Shown here piece by piece: positions 39,188-49,207 of a stretch of 64,000 nucleotides of DNA. Numbering within the stretch: the stretch's first letter is position 1; each line of letters begins with the position of its first letter. The notes under the pieces are model-generated. The model did no database searches, was not told where the DNA came from, and saw only the letters and a program-made list of their open reading frames with translations. The DNA lies in contig NZ_LS999833.1 of assembly GCF_900537175.1 (NCBI RefSeq), positions 1,674,001 through 1,738,000 on the forward strand. The letters are read 5' to 3'. The position numbers and the translations under genes were made by a program. This stretch comes from Lentilitoribacter sp. Alg239-R112. Lineage in GTDB: Bacteria; Pseudomonadota; Alphaproteobacteria; Rhizobiales; Rhizobiaceae.

Positions 39188-40555
39188 TTACGATACGGCA
39201 GGATCTACCTCTTGCCGTATACGATTGATAATGAAAAGATAACGCCCTGCCAAGAATATACTCGCAAAGACGAGTCCCAGTGTTAGGCCATACCAAATAC
39301 CAACCGCGCCAAGTTCAAAAACAAACGCCATAATATAGGCAGATGTAAGACCTATAGGACCGTAGCATGTAACGGCAAGAAGCATCGGCACAGTAGCATC
39401 TTGAAATCCACGCAACACACCCCCAGCAATAGCCTGCCCTGCATCAACAAATTGAAATGCTGCAGCAACCAATAACAACGGTAAGGCAAGTGCTGCCACG
39501 TCGACGGCATCTACTTTAGTCTCATCTAAAAAGAGCGAGATGAGTTCCGTTGGGAAAAGCGCCATAATCGCCGCTGTCAGCATAGCAAACCCGATAGATA
39601 CAAATAATGCGGCTTTTGCGGCATTCCCCACATCCATTAGATTACCTCTTCCATAGGCTGAGCTTACGCGTACCGTGGCGGCACCTGAAATTCCTAACGG
39701 GATCATAAATGCAATCGCAGCTAACTGCATTGCAATTCCATGGGCTGCAAGCTGGCGCGCACCAAGCCAACCCATCAATATTGAGCCGCCTACGAACATT
39801 GTAATCTCGGCCAAAATAGAGATAGAAATTGGAACACCTAAAGTTGCCACTTTACGAAAAACTTCCCAATCCGAACGCCAAATACGAGCTAACAACTGGT
39901 ACTCACGATATTCAGGTCGCGCATAAATCCATCCAAGAACAATGAGCATGATAATAAGGTTCGTCGCAAGCGAAGCCCATGCAGCCCCGACGACTCCCAA
40001 AGCTGGCGCACCCCAATTTCCATAAATTAATATGTAATTGAGGAATATATTTATAAAAATTCCAGGTATAATTGACCAAAAAACAATTTGAGCACGTTCG
40101 ATTGAAGAAAAGAAGTTGCGTAATACCAATGCCCAAACACTTAGAAAAGTTCCCCATTGAGCAACCCGAATATAATCACTTGCAAGTTTTGAAATTTCAG
40201 GTTCCTGGTTCAGGAATATAAAAACCTGTTCAAAATTCCATAGGATCGGCATTGAGACCAACCCTACAATAGTACCCAACCACAGCCCCATTCTAACAGC
40301 TCTACGCAAGGCTATTTTATCACCACGTCCGTGGGCATTACCCGCTAGCGGCACCACTGCGTGGCCAAATCCTGCTCCTATAATGAAAAAGAAGAATATC
40401 GCTTGTGTGCCCAAAACTCCGGCAGCCAGGCTGAATGTCCCGTCCAAACCAAGCATAATCGTGTCAGTTGTGTTAATCGCTATTTGAGCGAGCTGGCTTC
40501 CAACCAAAGGAACGCTTAGTAACAGCGTTCGCTGAACATGTTGAGAAAAGTTCAT
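39188..40555 (-). CDS. MATE-family multidrug/cation efflux transporter
   Basis: The 455-residue protein has about twelve hydrophobic segments in two homologous halves. MATE features include LLLSVPLVGSQLAQIAINTTDTIMLG at the N-terminus, GAGFGHAVVPLAGNAHGRGD, and the parallel ISGAATVRVSSAYGRGN in the second half. It should export cationic drugs or metabolites in exchange for Na+ or H+. It is convergent with carA, 14 bases apart. The substrate is unknown. Confidence 0.92.
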   Translation of the reverse strand: MNFSQHVQRTLLLSVPLVGSQLAQIAINTTDTIMLGLDGTFSLAAGVLGTQAIFFFFIIGAGFGHAVVPLAGNAHGRGDKIALRRAVRMGLWLGTIVGLVSMPILWNFEQVFIFLNQEPEISKLASDYIRVAQWGTFLSVWALVLRNFFSSIERAQIVFWSIIPGIFINIFLNYILIYGNWGAPALGVVGAAWASLATNLIIMLIVLGWIYARPEYREYQLLARIWRSDWEVFRKVATLGVPISISILAEITMFVGGSILMGWLGARQLAAHGIAMQLAAIAFMIPLGISGAATVRVSSAYGRGNLMDVGNAAKAALFVSIGFAMLTAAIMALFPTELISLFLDETKVDAVDVAALALPLLLVAAAFQFVDAGQAIAGGVLRGFQDATVPMLLAVTCYGPIGLTSAYIMAFVFELGAVGIWYGLTLGLVFASIFLAGRYLFIINRIRQEVDPAVS

Positions 40556-40715
40556 CGTAATATCTTATAAGCATGAGTAGATCTAAATTGCTCACCGCAA
40601 ATTGACCAAAAAGACTCGCACCATAACGCGGGAATGCTCTATCCGATAGATATATTCGTGTCAGCATCAGCAAAATGACGCCATATCAGAGATATCACTT
40701 TGAAATATTTAAAGA

Positions 40716-41642
40716 TTAAATATTTGTGTTGAACGTGTCACAAGATGCAAGTTTCCCGGTTTCAAAACCACGCGTAAACCAATTTTTACGCTGCTCCGAA
40801 GTCCCATGATTAAAGCTTTCAGGCACAACAAAGCCTTGCGAACGTTTTTGCAAAGTATCATCACCAATTTGGTTAGCAGCATTAAGCGCCTCTTCGATAT
40901 CTCCACGCTCCAGAAGGCCTTTTTGTGCGGTGAAGTGTGCCCAAATTCCGGCAAAGCAATCTGCCTGCAACTCTACTCGGACAGACATTCTATTTTCCTC
41001 GACTTTCGACATTGATCGACGCATCTGGTTAAATTTTGGAAGAACACCAATCACATTTTGAACATGATGACCAACCTCATGAGCAAGAACGTAGGCTTGA
41101 GCGAAATCTCCCGCTGCACCAAATTTGCGAGCAAGTTCATCATAAAAACTTAAGTCAATGTAAACTTGGCTATCGCCCGGGCAGTAAAATGGACCGGTAG
41201 CAGAACTTGCGGTACCGCAGGCAGAGTTCACACGACCACGAAAACTTACGAGTGTAGGCTCAGGGTAATCGACACCTTCAGACTTCATAATACCATTCCA
41301 TACATCTTCTGTTTCAGCCAGAACGGTACGGACAAATTGCGTCATTTCATCTTGCTCGGCGGTAGAGGACTGGCTTTGAGTTGTCTCAAAATTGGACGCT
41401 GACCCTCCACCCATATTTGAGAGAATATCGGCAGGAGAAACGATACCAAACGCCCAAAGCCCCAAGAAAATGACACCCAGTAGAAGCATCGACTTAAAGC
41501 TCATACCTCCTCGACCACCCATTTTACCTCGTGATGGCAATCTAATACCACCTCGCCCAAACGGACTGCGCGAACCACGCCCGGAAGACTGGTTTGTTCT
41601 ATCTTCAAAATTACTTGATTGACGACGGCCTTTCCAGCGCAT
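40716..41642 (-). CDS. Neutral zinc metallopeptidase (YpfJ-like)
   Basis: The 308-residue product (start ATG 41642 with GGGAG upstream) is the putative zinc_peptidase family. It has a basic, Gly/Arg-rich cytoplasmic N-terminus, one membrane segment near residues 51-70 (SMLLLGVIFLGLWAFG), and an external domain with AHEVGHHVQNVIGV holding the HExxH zinc motif. The further ligand region LQADCFAGIWAHF follows. Its physiological substrate is unknown. It stands alone on this strand between a MATE gene and a DUF2306 gene. Confidence 0.88.
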   Translation of the reverse strand: MRWKGRRQSSNFEDRTNQSSGRGSRSPFGRGGIRLPSRGKMGGRGGMSFKSMLLLGVIFLGLWAFGIVSPADILSNMGGGSASNFETTQSQSSTAEQDEMTQFVRTVLAETEDVWNGIMKSEGVDYPEPTLVSFRGRVNSACGTASSATGPFYCPGDSQVYIDLSFYDELARKFGAAGDFAQAYVLAHEVGHHVQNVIGVLPKFNQMRRSMSKVEENRMSVRVELQADCFAGIWAHFTAQKGLLERGDIEEALNAANQIGDDTLQKRSQGFVVPESFNHGTSEQRKNWFTRGFETGKLASCDTFNTNI

Positions 41643-41732
41643 GATCACTCCCGATCTTGATATTATTTTCCCCATTCGTAATAGCTCTAAGGAAAATAAT
41701 CAATTGGCGTTGAGCGCGACTATTCAATCCAA

Positions 41733-42131
41733 TTATCCAAAAAAGACCCTAAACATCAAACGCCCGGGAAGAAGTGTAAAAAAACCAGCACCAACAATGG
41801 CATAAAAATATAATGTTTTCATGTTCTTCATATGAGCAGATATTTGGCCCGATCGTGCCTGCTTTATACCTTGGTAGACACTCCAGAGTGCAAAGACAGA
41901 CAAAAGATGTATAGGACTAAAGGGCCCAATCATCTTAATACCGGAAATCCAAAAACTGGTTATGGCAACCACGACCATTAATCCAACCCAAAATCTACCA
42001 GAATTTTTATGTATTTGGGTGCCCTTTTTTGTACTGAGAACAAATGCACCAACAAACAATGCTGCAATCGCTCCATAAGTGTGTATTTGTATGATCAGCG
42101 AAGTTTCAAAAAGAAGCTGAAAATTAGGCAT
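41733..42131 (-). CDS. DUF2306 family membrane protein
   Basis: The 132-residue protein has four hydrophobic helices (ALFVGAFVLSTKKG, VGLMVVVAITSFWISG, IHLLSVFALWSVYQG, FYAIVGAGFFTLLPG) and conserved-looking histidines (IQIHTYGA, IHKNSGRFW, IHLLSV), the DUF2306 pattern. Its biochemical role is unknown. It is divergent from a membrane-bound LytTR regulator 83 bases away, a pairing I have seen in other proteobacteria, so the regulator may control it. Confidence 0.7.
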   Translation of the reverse strand: MPNFQLLFETSLIIQIHTYGAIAALFVGAFVLSTKKGTQIHKNSGRFWVGLMVVVAITSFWISGIKMIGPFSPIHLLSVFALWSVYQGIKQARSGQISAHMKNMKTLYFYAIVGAGFFTLLPGRLMFRVFFG

Positions 42132-42214
42132 TTAGGTATCCCTATCATTGAATAATGTTAAAGGCGCATTTATGATACGACTTGCCATGAGCAAACTTCT
42201 TCTTCGTGAAACAC

Positions 42215-43009
42215 ATGATAAAAAACGCGAGTAACAATTTACTACATTTGACGCTTCGTGAAATGCAGTCCGGATTTTTGAACATCAAATTTGTAATTTG
42301 CATGATCGCCGCGGTTACGATTCTGACAATAGCCGGTCCCTTTGGGACCCTCCGCTCTTTCAATATATTAGAACGCTTTGCCTATTGGCTCATACTCACG
42401 CCTATAACTTTTCTAATCGCAAGTTTCTGCGCAACATTTATTGTAGTTTATTTGTCAAAACTAGGAAGTGGGAAATGGCTCAGCCACGGGATAGCCGGCA
42501 TAGCCGCTGGCATTCCTGTTGGCATTTCTGTTTGGGCATTTCATCTTCTACTGAACAATCAAATTGCGCCTGATTGGAATTTTTTATCAACGATGATATC
42601 AAATACAATTCCAATTACCTTTGCCATCACCATGGCCTACGCCTCACTATCTCAAAACAAAACACCCAGCGTTGCGAATGTTAAAGGCTCAAAATCCAGC
42701 GATTTGTTCTTCAATCGATTACCGAAAAAACTCGGCCGCGATATAATCAGCCTCAATGCTCAAGATCACTATGTGGAAGTCCGGACAACGCTTGGCAGTG
42801 AATTGATTCTTATGCGAATGAACGACGCAATTGCGGAGCTTTCCGACCATGAGGGCCTTCAAATCCATCGTTCATGGTGGGTTGCAAGAAAACATGTTGT
42901 CAAAATTCTGTCGAGAGACGGCAAAAAATTCCTGCAACTGACCAACAAAACAAGAGTACCGGTAAGCAGAAGTTTTTCAAAAAATATTCAAAGCCTTACG
43001 CAAAAGTAG
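42215..43009 (+). CDS. Membrane-anchored LytTR DNA-binding regulator
   Basis: From ATG 42215 (264 aa) the N-terminal half has four predicted membrane helices (FVICMIAAVTILTIAG, FAYWLILTPITFLIASFCATFIV, IAGIAAGIPVGISVWAF, TIPITFAITMAYASL). The C-terminal ~100 residues form a LytTR domain (DIISLNAQDHYVEVRTTLGS, LQIHRSWWVARKHVVKILS, KTRVPVSRSFSKN). There is no receiver domain, so it is a one-component membrane regulator. A GTG at 42206 is an alternative start. Divergent orientation suggests it controls the DUF2306 gene and/or itself. Confidence 0.85.
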   Translation: MIKNASNNLLHLTLREMQSGFLNIKFVICMIAAVTILTIAGPFGTLRSFNILERFAYWLILTPITFLIASFCATFIVVYLSKLGSGKWLSHGIAGIAAGIPVGISVWAFHLLLNNQIAPDWNFLSTMISNTIPITFAITMAYASLSQNKTPSVANVKGSKSSDLFFNRLPKKLGRDIISLNAQDHYVEVRTTLGSELILMRMNDAIAELSDHEGLQIHRSWWVARKHVVKILSRDGKKFLQLTNKTRVPVSRSFSKNIQSLTQK

Positions 43010-43166
43010 GACAGTTGAAAATCAAGCCCACAAATTTAAATTTTGTGTGCAATGCAAAAAATAAACCTTGGTTTGGCCTCACAAATACCGTAATGCGCGT
43101 CTTATTATCGGCATATAATTAGCCTAATAGTGGCAATTTATGCCCTATCTCAATCAGGAAGTACCA

Positions 43167-43742
43167 ATGAAAAAAATACTAATTGCGCTCACAATGTCTG
43201 CAGTAGCTGCCGTTGCTTTGACAGGTTGCAACGATGAAGAAAAGAAAAAAGCGGAAGCTGCTGAAAAGGCAAAAATAGCAGCAGAAGAAAAAGCCGCAGC
43301 TGAGAAGAAGGCTGCCGATGACAAGCTTGCCGCTGAGAAAAAAGCTGCTGATGAGGCTATGGAAAAAGCTAAGATGGAAGCAGAAGAAGCTGCTAAAGCC
43401 CTAGAAGAAAAAGCTAAAATGGAAGCTGAGGCTGCCCTTAAAGCGGCTGAGGAAGCTGCTGAAAAGTTGAAAATGGAAGCAGAAGAAGCTAAAAAAGCTC
43501 TGGAAGAAAGCACAAATAACGAAACAGATGCAGCCAAGAAAGCCGCCGAAGAAGCAGCTGAGAAATTGAAGATGGAAGCTGAGGCGGCACAAAAGGCTGC
43601 TGATGAAGCTGCGGAAAAAGCTAAAATGGAAGCGGAAGCTGCAAAATCTGACGTTGAGAAAAAATTAGATCAGGTTGGCGAGACTGTCGACGCTGTTAAA
43701 GATGCTGCGAAGGCTATTGAAGGTCTTACAAAAACTGACTAA
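43167..43742 (+). CDS. Ala/Glu/Lys-rich coiled-coil lipoprotein
   Basis: The 191-residue product has a lipoprotein signal with lipobox LTGC (Cys21). Nearly the whole mature part is a repetitive helix of Ala, Glu and Lys. Units such as EEAAEKLKMEAE and EKAKMEAE recur at least five times, which predicts a long continuous coiled coil or rod. A short break (STNNETD) divides it, and the tail (VGETVDAVKDAAKAIEGL) is less charged. GGAAG lies before the ATG. It is a single gene with its own terminator. The repeats make homology assignment unreliable; a structural envelope or peptidoglycan-spacing role is only a guess. Confidence 0.8.
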   Translation: MKKILIALTMSAVAAVALTGCNDEEKKKAEAAEKAKIAAEEKAAAEKKAADDKLAAEKKAADEAMEKAKMEAEEAAKALEEKAKMEAEAALKAAEEAAEKLKMEAEEAKKALEESTNNETDAAKKAAEEAAEKLKMEAEAAQKAADEAAEKAKMEAEAAKSDVEKKLDQVGETVDAVKDAAKAIEGLTKTD

Positions 43743-43776
43743 TTTTGCATACAATTATGTAGACAAAATTCACGTT

Positions 43777-43805
43777 AAAGCGGCCTGTTTTCAGGCCGCT
43801 TTTTC
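43777..43805 (+). terminator. Intrinsic terminator of the coiled-coil lipoprotein gene
   Basis: AAAGCGGCCTG, loop TTTT, CAGGCCGCTTT, then more T: an 11-bp stem 35 bases after the stop codon. Confidence 0.93.
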
Positions 43806-43981
43806 ATTTGGGCTAAAACAATCAAACTAATCTCAAGACTTGCCCACAATTTTCCATATCTAAGGGGTTACAATTTATCCATCATACCCTATAAGGCACG
43901 CTTAGCCATTGAATTTTTATATGCCAAGCTGGTAGGAGGCCCCTGCCGGTTTTATTGTGCAAAATGATACGGATAAGCGCC

Positions 43982-46900
43982 ATGGGTAAAAGAACAGATA
44001 TTAAATCAATTCTCATTATTGGCGCTGGGCCGATTATTATCGGGCAAGCCTGCGAATTTGACTATTCCGGCACGCAAGCATGTAAAGCACTTAAAGAAGA
44101 AGGTTACCGGGTCATTCTGGTCAACTCAAACCCCGCCACGATCATGACGGATCCAGAGCTGGCCGACGCAACTTACATTGAGCCGATCACGCCGGAAGTT
44201 GTCGCAAAAATTATTGCAAAAGAGCGTCCAGATGCTCTGCTGCCCACTATGGGAGGTCAAACAGCACTGAACACCGCTCTTTCATTAAGGCGCATGGGTG
44301 TTTTGGATCGCTATAATGTGGAGATGATTGGCGCTCAACCAGATGCAATCGACAAAGCCGAAGATCGCTCGCTGTTCCGCGAAGCTATGACCGAAATTGG
44401 ATTAGACACGCCAACGTCCATGCTTGCAAATGCAACTGACATCAAGAACGCAGATCGCGAAACACACGAAGCTGCACGAGATGAACTGCGCAAAAAATTT
44501 CAAGGTGAAGCACTCGACAAGGAGTTAGACGCGCTTGAAAACACCTGGAACCTTGGCGAAACTGACCGTAAACAACGCTACATATCGCACGCAATGGGAT
44601 TGGCAGCCCAAGCGCTTGATCTTGTCGGTTTACCAGCAATTATCCGCCCTTCGTTCACAATGGGTGGAACAGGCGGCGGGATTGCCTATAACCAATCCGA
44701 ATATATGGAAATTGTAAGAAGCGGCCTGGATGCTTCTCCGACAACGGAAGTCCTTATTGAGGAATCCATACTTGGTTGGAAAGAATATGAAATGGAAGTT
44801 GTCCGCGATAAAGCGGATAATTGCATCATTATCTGCTCCATTGAAAATTTTGATCCTATGGGTGTTCACACTGGCGATTCCATCACTGTGGCACCGGCCC
44901 TTACTTTAACGGATAAAGAATACCAAATCATGCGTAATGCATCGATTAAAGTATTGCGCGAAATAGGTGTAGAAACAGGTGGTTCTAACGTTCAATTTGC
45001 GGTTAATCCTGCAAATGGACGCTTAATCGTTATTGAAATGAACCCACGCGTGTCGCGTTCATCTGCCCTTGCATCCAAAGCAACTGGGTTTCCAATCGCC
45101 AAAGTTGCGGCTAAACTTGCCGTCGGTTATACGCTTGATGAACTGGAAAACGACATTACGGGCGGCGCAACGCCTGCATCATTTGAGCCATCAATTGATT
45201 ATGTTGTTACAAAGATTCCACGCTTTGCATTTGAAAAATTCCCAGGTTCAGAGCCAACATTGACTACCGCAATGAAATCCGTTGGTGAAGTTATGGCCAT
45301 TGGCCGGACATTCAACGAATCCTTGCAAAAAGCACTTCGCGGTCTTGAAACTGGCCTAACTGGTCTTGATGAGATTGATATACCTGGACTTGGTGAAGAT
45401 GATGATCAAAACGCCATCAAAGCTGCAATCAGCACACCAACACCAGATCGACTTCGCATGGTCGCACAAGCCATGCGTCTTGGTATGTCAAATAAAGAAA
45501 TCCACGATACATGCTGGATTGACCCCTGGTTCCTTGAACAGCTCCGCGCTATTATCGATATGGAAGCTCGAGTGAGAGCCCACGGCCTGCCTGAAGATCA
45601 GGATAACTTTCGCACGCTCAAATCAATGGGCTTTTCAGACGCGCGTCTTGCGTCACTAATCATGAAAGACGAAGCCGACGTTTCAAAAATGCGTCGTGAG
45701 CTTGATGTCATACCAGTCTATAAGCGCATTGACACGTGCGCTGCAGAATTTGCATCCCCTACGGCTTATATGTACTCGACTTATGAGACACCATTTGCAG
45801 GAGAACTTCGTTCGGAAGCCGATATATCGGATAAGAAAAAAGTCGTCATCCTTGGCGGCGGACCAAACCGTATTGGCCAAGGTATCGAATTTGATTATTG
45901 CTGCTGCCATGCGTGTTATGCACTCAATGACGCCGGTTACGAATCCATCATGATTAACTGTAACCCTGAAACGGTTTCAACAGATTATGATACCTCGGAT
46001 CGCCTGTATTTTGAGCCGCTGACAGAAGAAGATGTCATGGAAATTCTACTCGCTGAGCAGACAAATGGTTCTCTTGAGGGTGTTATTGTACAATTTGGTG
46101 GTCAAACTCCGCTTAAACTTGCAAATGCGCTCGAAAAAGCAGGTATTCCAATTCTTGGCACGGCCCCTGATGCAATTGATCTTGCAGAAGATCGTGACCG
46201 CTTCCAAAAGTTACTGATTAAACTTGATTTAACACAACCGAAAAATGGCATCGCCTATTCTGTCGAGCAATCACGTTTGATCGCCGCTGAAATAGGGTTC
46301 CCACTCGTCGTTCGACCATCTTATGTTCTTGGCGGACGCGCGATGGAAATTATTCGTGATGAAGCAACCCTGTCACGCTACCTTCTGGACACTGTTCCCG
46401 AACTTGTTCCTGAAGATATCAAAGCTAAATATCCAAATGACAAAACGGGGCAAATCAATACTCTTCTTGGCACAAATCCGCTATTGTTCGACAGCTATCT
46501 AACAAATGCAATTGAGGTCGATGTTGACTGTCTATGTGATGGCGATAGTGTTTATGTTTCGGGCATTATGGAACATATCGAAGAAGCGGGCATTCACTCA
46601 GGTGACAGCGCATGCTCTCTTCCTGCGCACTCCCTAAGCGATGAGATTCTGGATGAACTGGAAAAACAAACAGAAGCACTTGCAAGAGCGCTCAATGTTG
46701 GCGGATTGATGAATGTTCAATATGCAATAAAAGACGACACGATTTACGTGATTGAAGTGAACCCGCGCGCATCGCGGACTGTACCCTTCGTTGCAAAAAC
46801 AGTTGGTGCACCAATTGCAAAAATTGCTGCCCGAATTATGGCTGGTGAAAAGCTGGACAATTCATTCTCTGCTTATGGTGACAAACCAAACCCAAGAAAA

Positions 46901-47467
46901 CTCAACCATATTGCAGTTAAAGAGGCTGTATTCCCATTTGCACGCTTCCCCGGTGTCGATACTCTGCTTGGTCCTGAAATGCGATCAACTGGTGAAGTTA
47001 TGGGGCTTGATACCGATTACGCACTATCCTTCGCGAAATCCCAACTTGGCGCTGGCGTCGAACTTCCGCGCAGCGGTTGTGTCTTCATCTCAGTAAAAGA
47101 TGAAGATAAACCACGGGTACTAGGCGCTGCAAAAAAACTATCCGGCCTTGGCTTTAAAATAATGGCAACAACAGGCACGGCAAATTATTTTGAAGAAAAT
47201 GATTTAGACATTGTTCGTGTCAATAAAGTGAGTGAAGGCCGTCCTGACATTCAGGATTCCATCCGAAATAGACAGGTACAAATGGTAATCAACACGACAT
47301 CTGGTGCCAAAGCGATTTCACACTCAAAATCTTTGAGACTTGCAACTCTGACTAATAAAATTCCTTATTTTACGACAATGGCAGGCGCAGCTTCTGCTGC
47401 TGATGCGATCGAAGCTTTAAATGCAGGAAACCTTGAAGTCAGACCTCTTCAAGACTATTTCAGTTAG
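43982..47467 (+). CDS. carB: Carbamoyl-phosphate synthase large subunit CarB
   Basis: CarB makes carbamoyl phosphate from bicarbonate, ammonia (from CarA) and two ATP. The 1161-residue protein has two tandem ATP-grasp halves. The first begins [22 protein letters not shown] and the second [21 protein letters not shown]; both show [20 protein letters not shown] or [20 protein letters not shown]. An MGS-like regulatory domain ([20 protein letters not shown]-terminal ~130 residues) follows. I chose ATG 43982 (MGKRTDIKS) by family resemblance; in-frame starts at 43955 and 43964 are possible. The 47-residue stretch around residues 150-200 seen in alphaproteobacterial CarB is present. Confidence 0.97.
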   Translation: MGKRTDIKSILIIGAGPIIIGQACEFDYSGTQACKALKEEGYRVILVNSNPATIMTDPELADATYIEPITPEVVAKIIAKERPDALLPTMGGQTALNTALSLRRMGVLDRYNVEMIGAQPDAIDKAEDRSLFREAMTEIGLDTPTSMLANATDIKNADRETHEAARDELRKKFQGEALDKELDALENTWNLGETDRKQRYISHAMGLAAQALDLVGLPAIIRPSFTMGGTGGGIAYNQSEYMEIVRSGLDASPTTEVLIEESILGWKEYEMEVVRDKADNCIIICSIENFDPMGVHTGDSITVAPALTLTDKEYQIMRNASIKVLREIGVETGGSNVQFAVNPANGRLIVIEMNPRVSRSSALASKATGFPIAKVAAKLAVGYTLDELENDITGGATPASFEPSIDYVVTKIPRFAFEKFPGSEPTLTTAMKSVGEVMAIGRTFNESLQKALRGLETGLTGLDEIDIPGLGEDDDQNAIKAAISTPTPDRLRMVAQAMRLGMSNKEIHDTCWIDPWFLEQLRAIIDMEARVRAHGLPEDQDNFRTLKSMGFSDARLASLIMKDEADVSKMRRELDVIPVYKRIDTCAAEFASPTAYMYSTYETPFAGELRSEADISDKKKVVILGGGPNRIGQGIEFDYCCCHACYALNDAGYESIMINCNPETVSTDYDTSDRLYFEPLTEEDVMEILLAEQTNGSLEGVIVQFGGQTPLKLANALEKAGIPILGTAPDAIDLAEDRDRFQKLLIKLDLTQPKNGIAYSVEQSRLIAAEIGFPLVVRPSYVLGGRAMEIIRDEATLSRYLLDTVPELVPEDIKAKYPNDKTGQINTLLGTNPLLFDSYLTNAIEVDVDCLCDGDSVYVSGIMEHIEEAGIHSGDSACSLPAHSLSDEILDELEKQTEALARALNVGGLMNVQYAIKDDTIYVIEVNPRASRTVPFVAKTVGAPIAKIAARIMAGEKLDNSFSAYGDKPNPRKLNHIAVKEAVFPFARFPGVDTLLGPEMRSTGEVMGLDTDYALSFAKSQLGAGVELPRSGCVFISVKDEDKPRVLGAAKKLSGLGFKIMATTGTANYFEENDLDIVRVNKVSEGRPDIQDSIRNRQVQMVINTTSGAKAISHSKSLRLATLTNKIPYFTTMAGAASAADAIEALNAGNLEVRPLQDYFS

Positions 47468-47574
47468 AGTGAGTGGCTTCCATACATTCATAAAGCAGCA
47501 ATGATTTGCTAAAATTCGGGTTTATTGTATAGAATTCGATGTCGTCTCAGTTGAGAATCAATAATGTTATTTAT

Positions 47575-47597
47575 GACTGACGTAAATTTACGCAGTC
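47575..47597. repeat. Near-perfect palindrome before greA
   Basis: GACTG-A-CGTAAATTTACG-CAGTC: a 12-bp perfect core with 5-base outer arms, offset by one extra A. It lies 22 bases before the greA ATG and could be an operator or an mRNA hairpin close to the ribosome-binding site. Confidence 0.6.
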
Positions 47598-47619
47598 CAA
47601 GTTAGTTAGGGGCAATACC

Positions 47620-48099
47620 ATGGTCGAAAAAGTACCCATGACCCAAGAAGGATATACCACTCTTCAGGAAGAGCTTCGCATGCGGACTCAAACTGAACGT
47701 GGGCGCATTATTGATGCTATTTCAGAAGCTCGTGCCCATGGTGATCTTTCCGAAAACGCCGAATATCACGCGGCAAAAGAAGCTCAAAGCCATAATGAAG
47801 GTCGCATCATGGAGCTTGAAGACTTAACCTCGCGCGCTGAAGTTATTGATCTGAGCAACATGTCTGGTGACACTGTTAAATTTGGTGCTGTTGTAAAATT
47901 GGTTGACGAAGATACTGATGAAGAAAAAACTTATCAGATTGTCGGCGATCAGGAAGCAGATGTTAAACTTGGTAAAATTTCTATTTCCTCACCAATAGCC
48001 CGTGCTTTGATTGGTAAGACTGTTGGCGATTCCATAGAGTTTAATGCGCCCGGTGGCTCTAGAGGCTATGAGATTCTTGCTGTAAGCTGGGGCAACTAG
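47620..48099 (+). CDS. greA: Transcription elongation factor GreA
   Basis: GreA rescues backtracked RNA polymerase by stimulating transcript cleavage. The 159-residue protein has the N-terminal coiled coil with the acidic tip ([26 protein letters not shown] motif) and the C-terminal FKBP-like domain ([18 protein letters not shown], then [15 protein letters not shown]). AGGGG lies upstream of the ATG. It is followed 35 bases later by glycosyltransferase genes, the arrangement seen in rhizobia. Confidence 0.97.
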   Translation: MVEKVPMTQEGYTTLQEELRMRTQTERGRIIDAISEARAHGDLSENAEYHAAKEAQSHNEGRIMELEDLTSRAEVIDLSNMSGDTVKFGAVVKLVDEDTDEEKTYQIVGDQEADVKLGKISISSPIARALIGKTVGDSIEFNAPGGSRGYEILAVSWGN

Positions 48100-48134
48100 C
48101 AACAGAATTACTTTATTTTTGTCGGTAAGCTCTA

Positions 48135-49205
48135 ATGACCAATTACATTAATTTAGACGATGTTGAGGTCATTGCACCCAATTTCAAAAAACGCTTGTCT
48201 GGTGTTACGTCTACAATTATTCAACTGGTACCACGTCAGCGAAAACTTGGCCTAAATATTGCTGTCTGCGGCGCTGGTTTGCCTGCTGAACTACCTCATG
48301 TCAGAATACGAGACTTTTGGAAATTGTGGTTCACGACAAAAAGCGGTGACCATCGTATCTGGCATGCACGTCGTAATATCGAGATGCTGCCAGCGATCAT
48401 CATGCGCGATTTACTACGAATGAAGTTGAAAATCGTATTCACTTCGGCATCACAGCGCCAACATAAAAAATATACAAAATGGCTCATTTCAAAAATGGAT
48501 TCGGTCATCGCAACCAGTCATAAAACGGCAAAATATCTTGAAGTACCCAACACCGTGATTATGCATGGAATTGATTTAGAGAGGTTTAGCCCGGCCAAAA
48601 ACAAGCAAGATACCAAGCGACAACTTGGGCTGGATCCTACAAAAAAAATTGCCGGTTGCTTTGGCAGAATTCGCAAACAAAAAGGCACCGATATTTTCGT
48701 AGATACAATGATTGAGATTTTACCCCAACACGAAAATTGGATTGCAATAATCGCAGGCCGCACAACAGCAGAACATATCGACTTCGAAAAGAGTCTTAAA
48801 TCCAAAATCGACAATGCAAATTTGGCAGATCGCATACTATTTGTCGGTGAACATACCAATATTGAAAACTGGTATCAGGCGCTTGACCTGTTCATCGCAC
48901 CGCAAAGATGGGAAGGCTTTGGCCTTACTCCCCTAGAAGCCGGCGCTTGCGGGGTTCCAACAATTGCTGCAGATGTTGGCGCCTTTTCTGAGATCATTAT
49001 TGAAAACAAAACAGGTGCAATGACCCCAATCAATGATCCTGAACGCATGATCGAGCTTACTAAGTTCTACATCGAAGATGAAGCTCTTCTGAGCAAACAC
49101 GGGAAACATGTCAGACATCATATGGAGACAGAATTCTCATTACAGAAAGAAGCCACGGCAATAAATAACACCTATCAAGAAACCTCGGATTCTTTCAAAG
49201 GTTAA
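48135..49205 (+). CDS. Glycosyltransferase family 4 (LpcC-like LPS core mannosyltransferase)
   Basis: The 356-residue GT-B enzyme has the C-terminal nucleotide-sugar domain with ACFGRIRKQKGTD-like GCFGRIRKQKGTDIFVD and the EX7E motif in RWEGFGLTPLEAGACGVPTI. Downstream of greA in Rhizobium-group genomes lies lpcC, which adds mannose to the lipopolysaccharide core. Position and family support that role here, but the sugar is inferred. The next gene, another LPS-type transferase, begins two bases after its stop. Confidence 0.82.
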   Translation: MTNYINLDDVEVIAPNFKKRLSGVTSTIIQLVPRQRKLGLNIAVCGAGLPAELPHVRIRDFWKLWFTTKSGDHRIWHARRNIEMLPAIIMRDLLRMKLKIVFTSASQRQHKKYTKWLISKMDSVIATSHKTAKYLEVPNTVIMHGIDLERFSPAKNKQDTKRQLGLDPTKKIAGCFGRIRKQKGTDIFVDTMIEILPQHENWIAIIAGRTTAEHIDFEKSLKSKIDNANLADRILFVGEHTNIENWYQALDLFIAPQRWEGFGLTPLEAGACGVPTIAADVGAFSEIIIENKTGAMTPINDPERMIELTKFYIEDEALLSKHGKHVRHHMETEFSLQKEATAINNTYQETSDSFKG

Positions 49206-49207
49206 AA

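Noticed and set aside
39193..39220. ATACGGCA-N12-TGCCGTAT hairpin as terminator between carA and the MATE gene
   Set aside because: It lies mostly inside the MATE coding end and no U-tract follows on either strand.
43240..43700. Short repeated units, considered as CRISPR or satellite DNA
   Set aside because: The repeats are imperfect and in frame, and encode the A/E/K coiled coil; there are no spacers.
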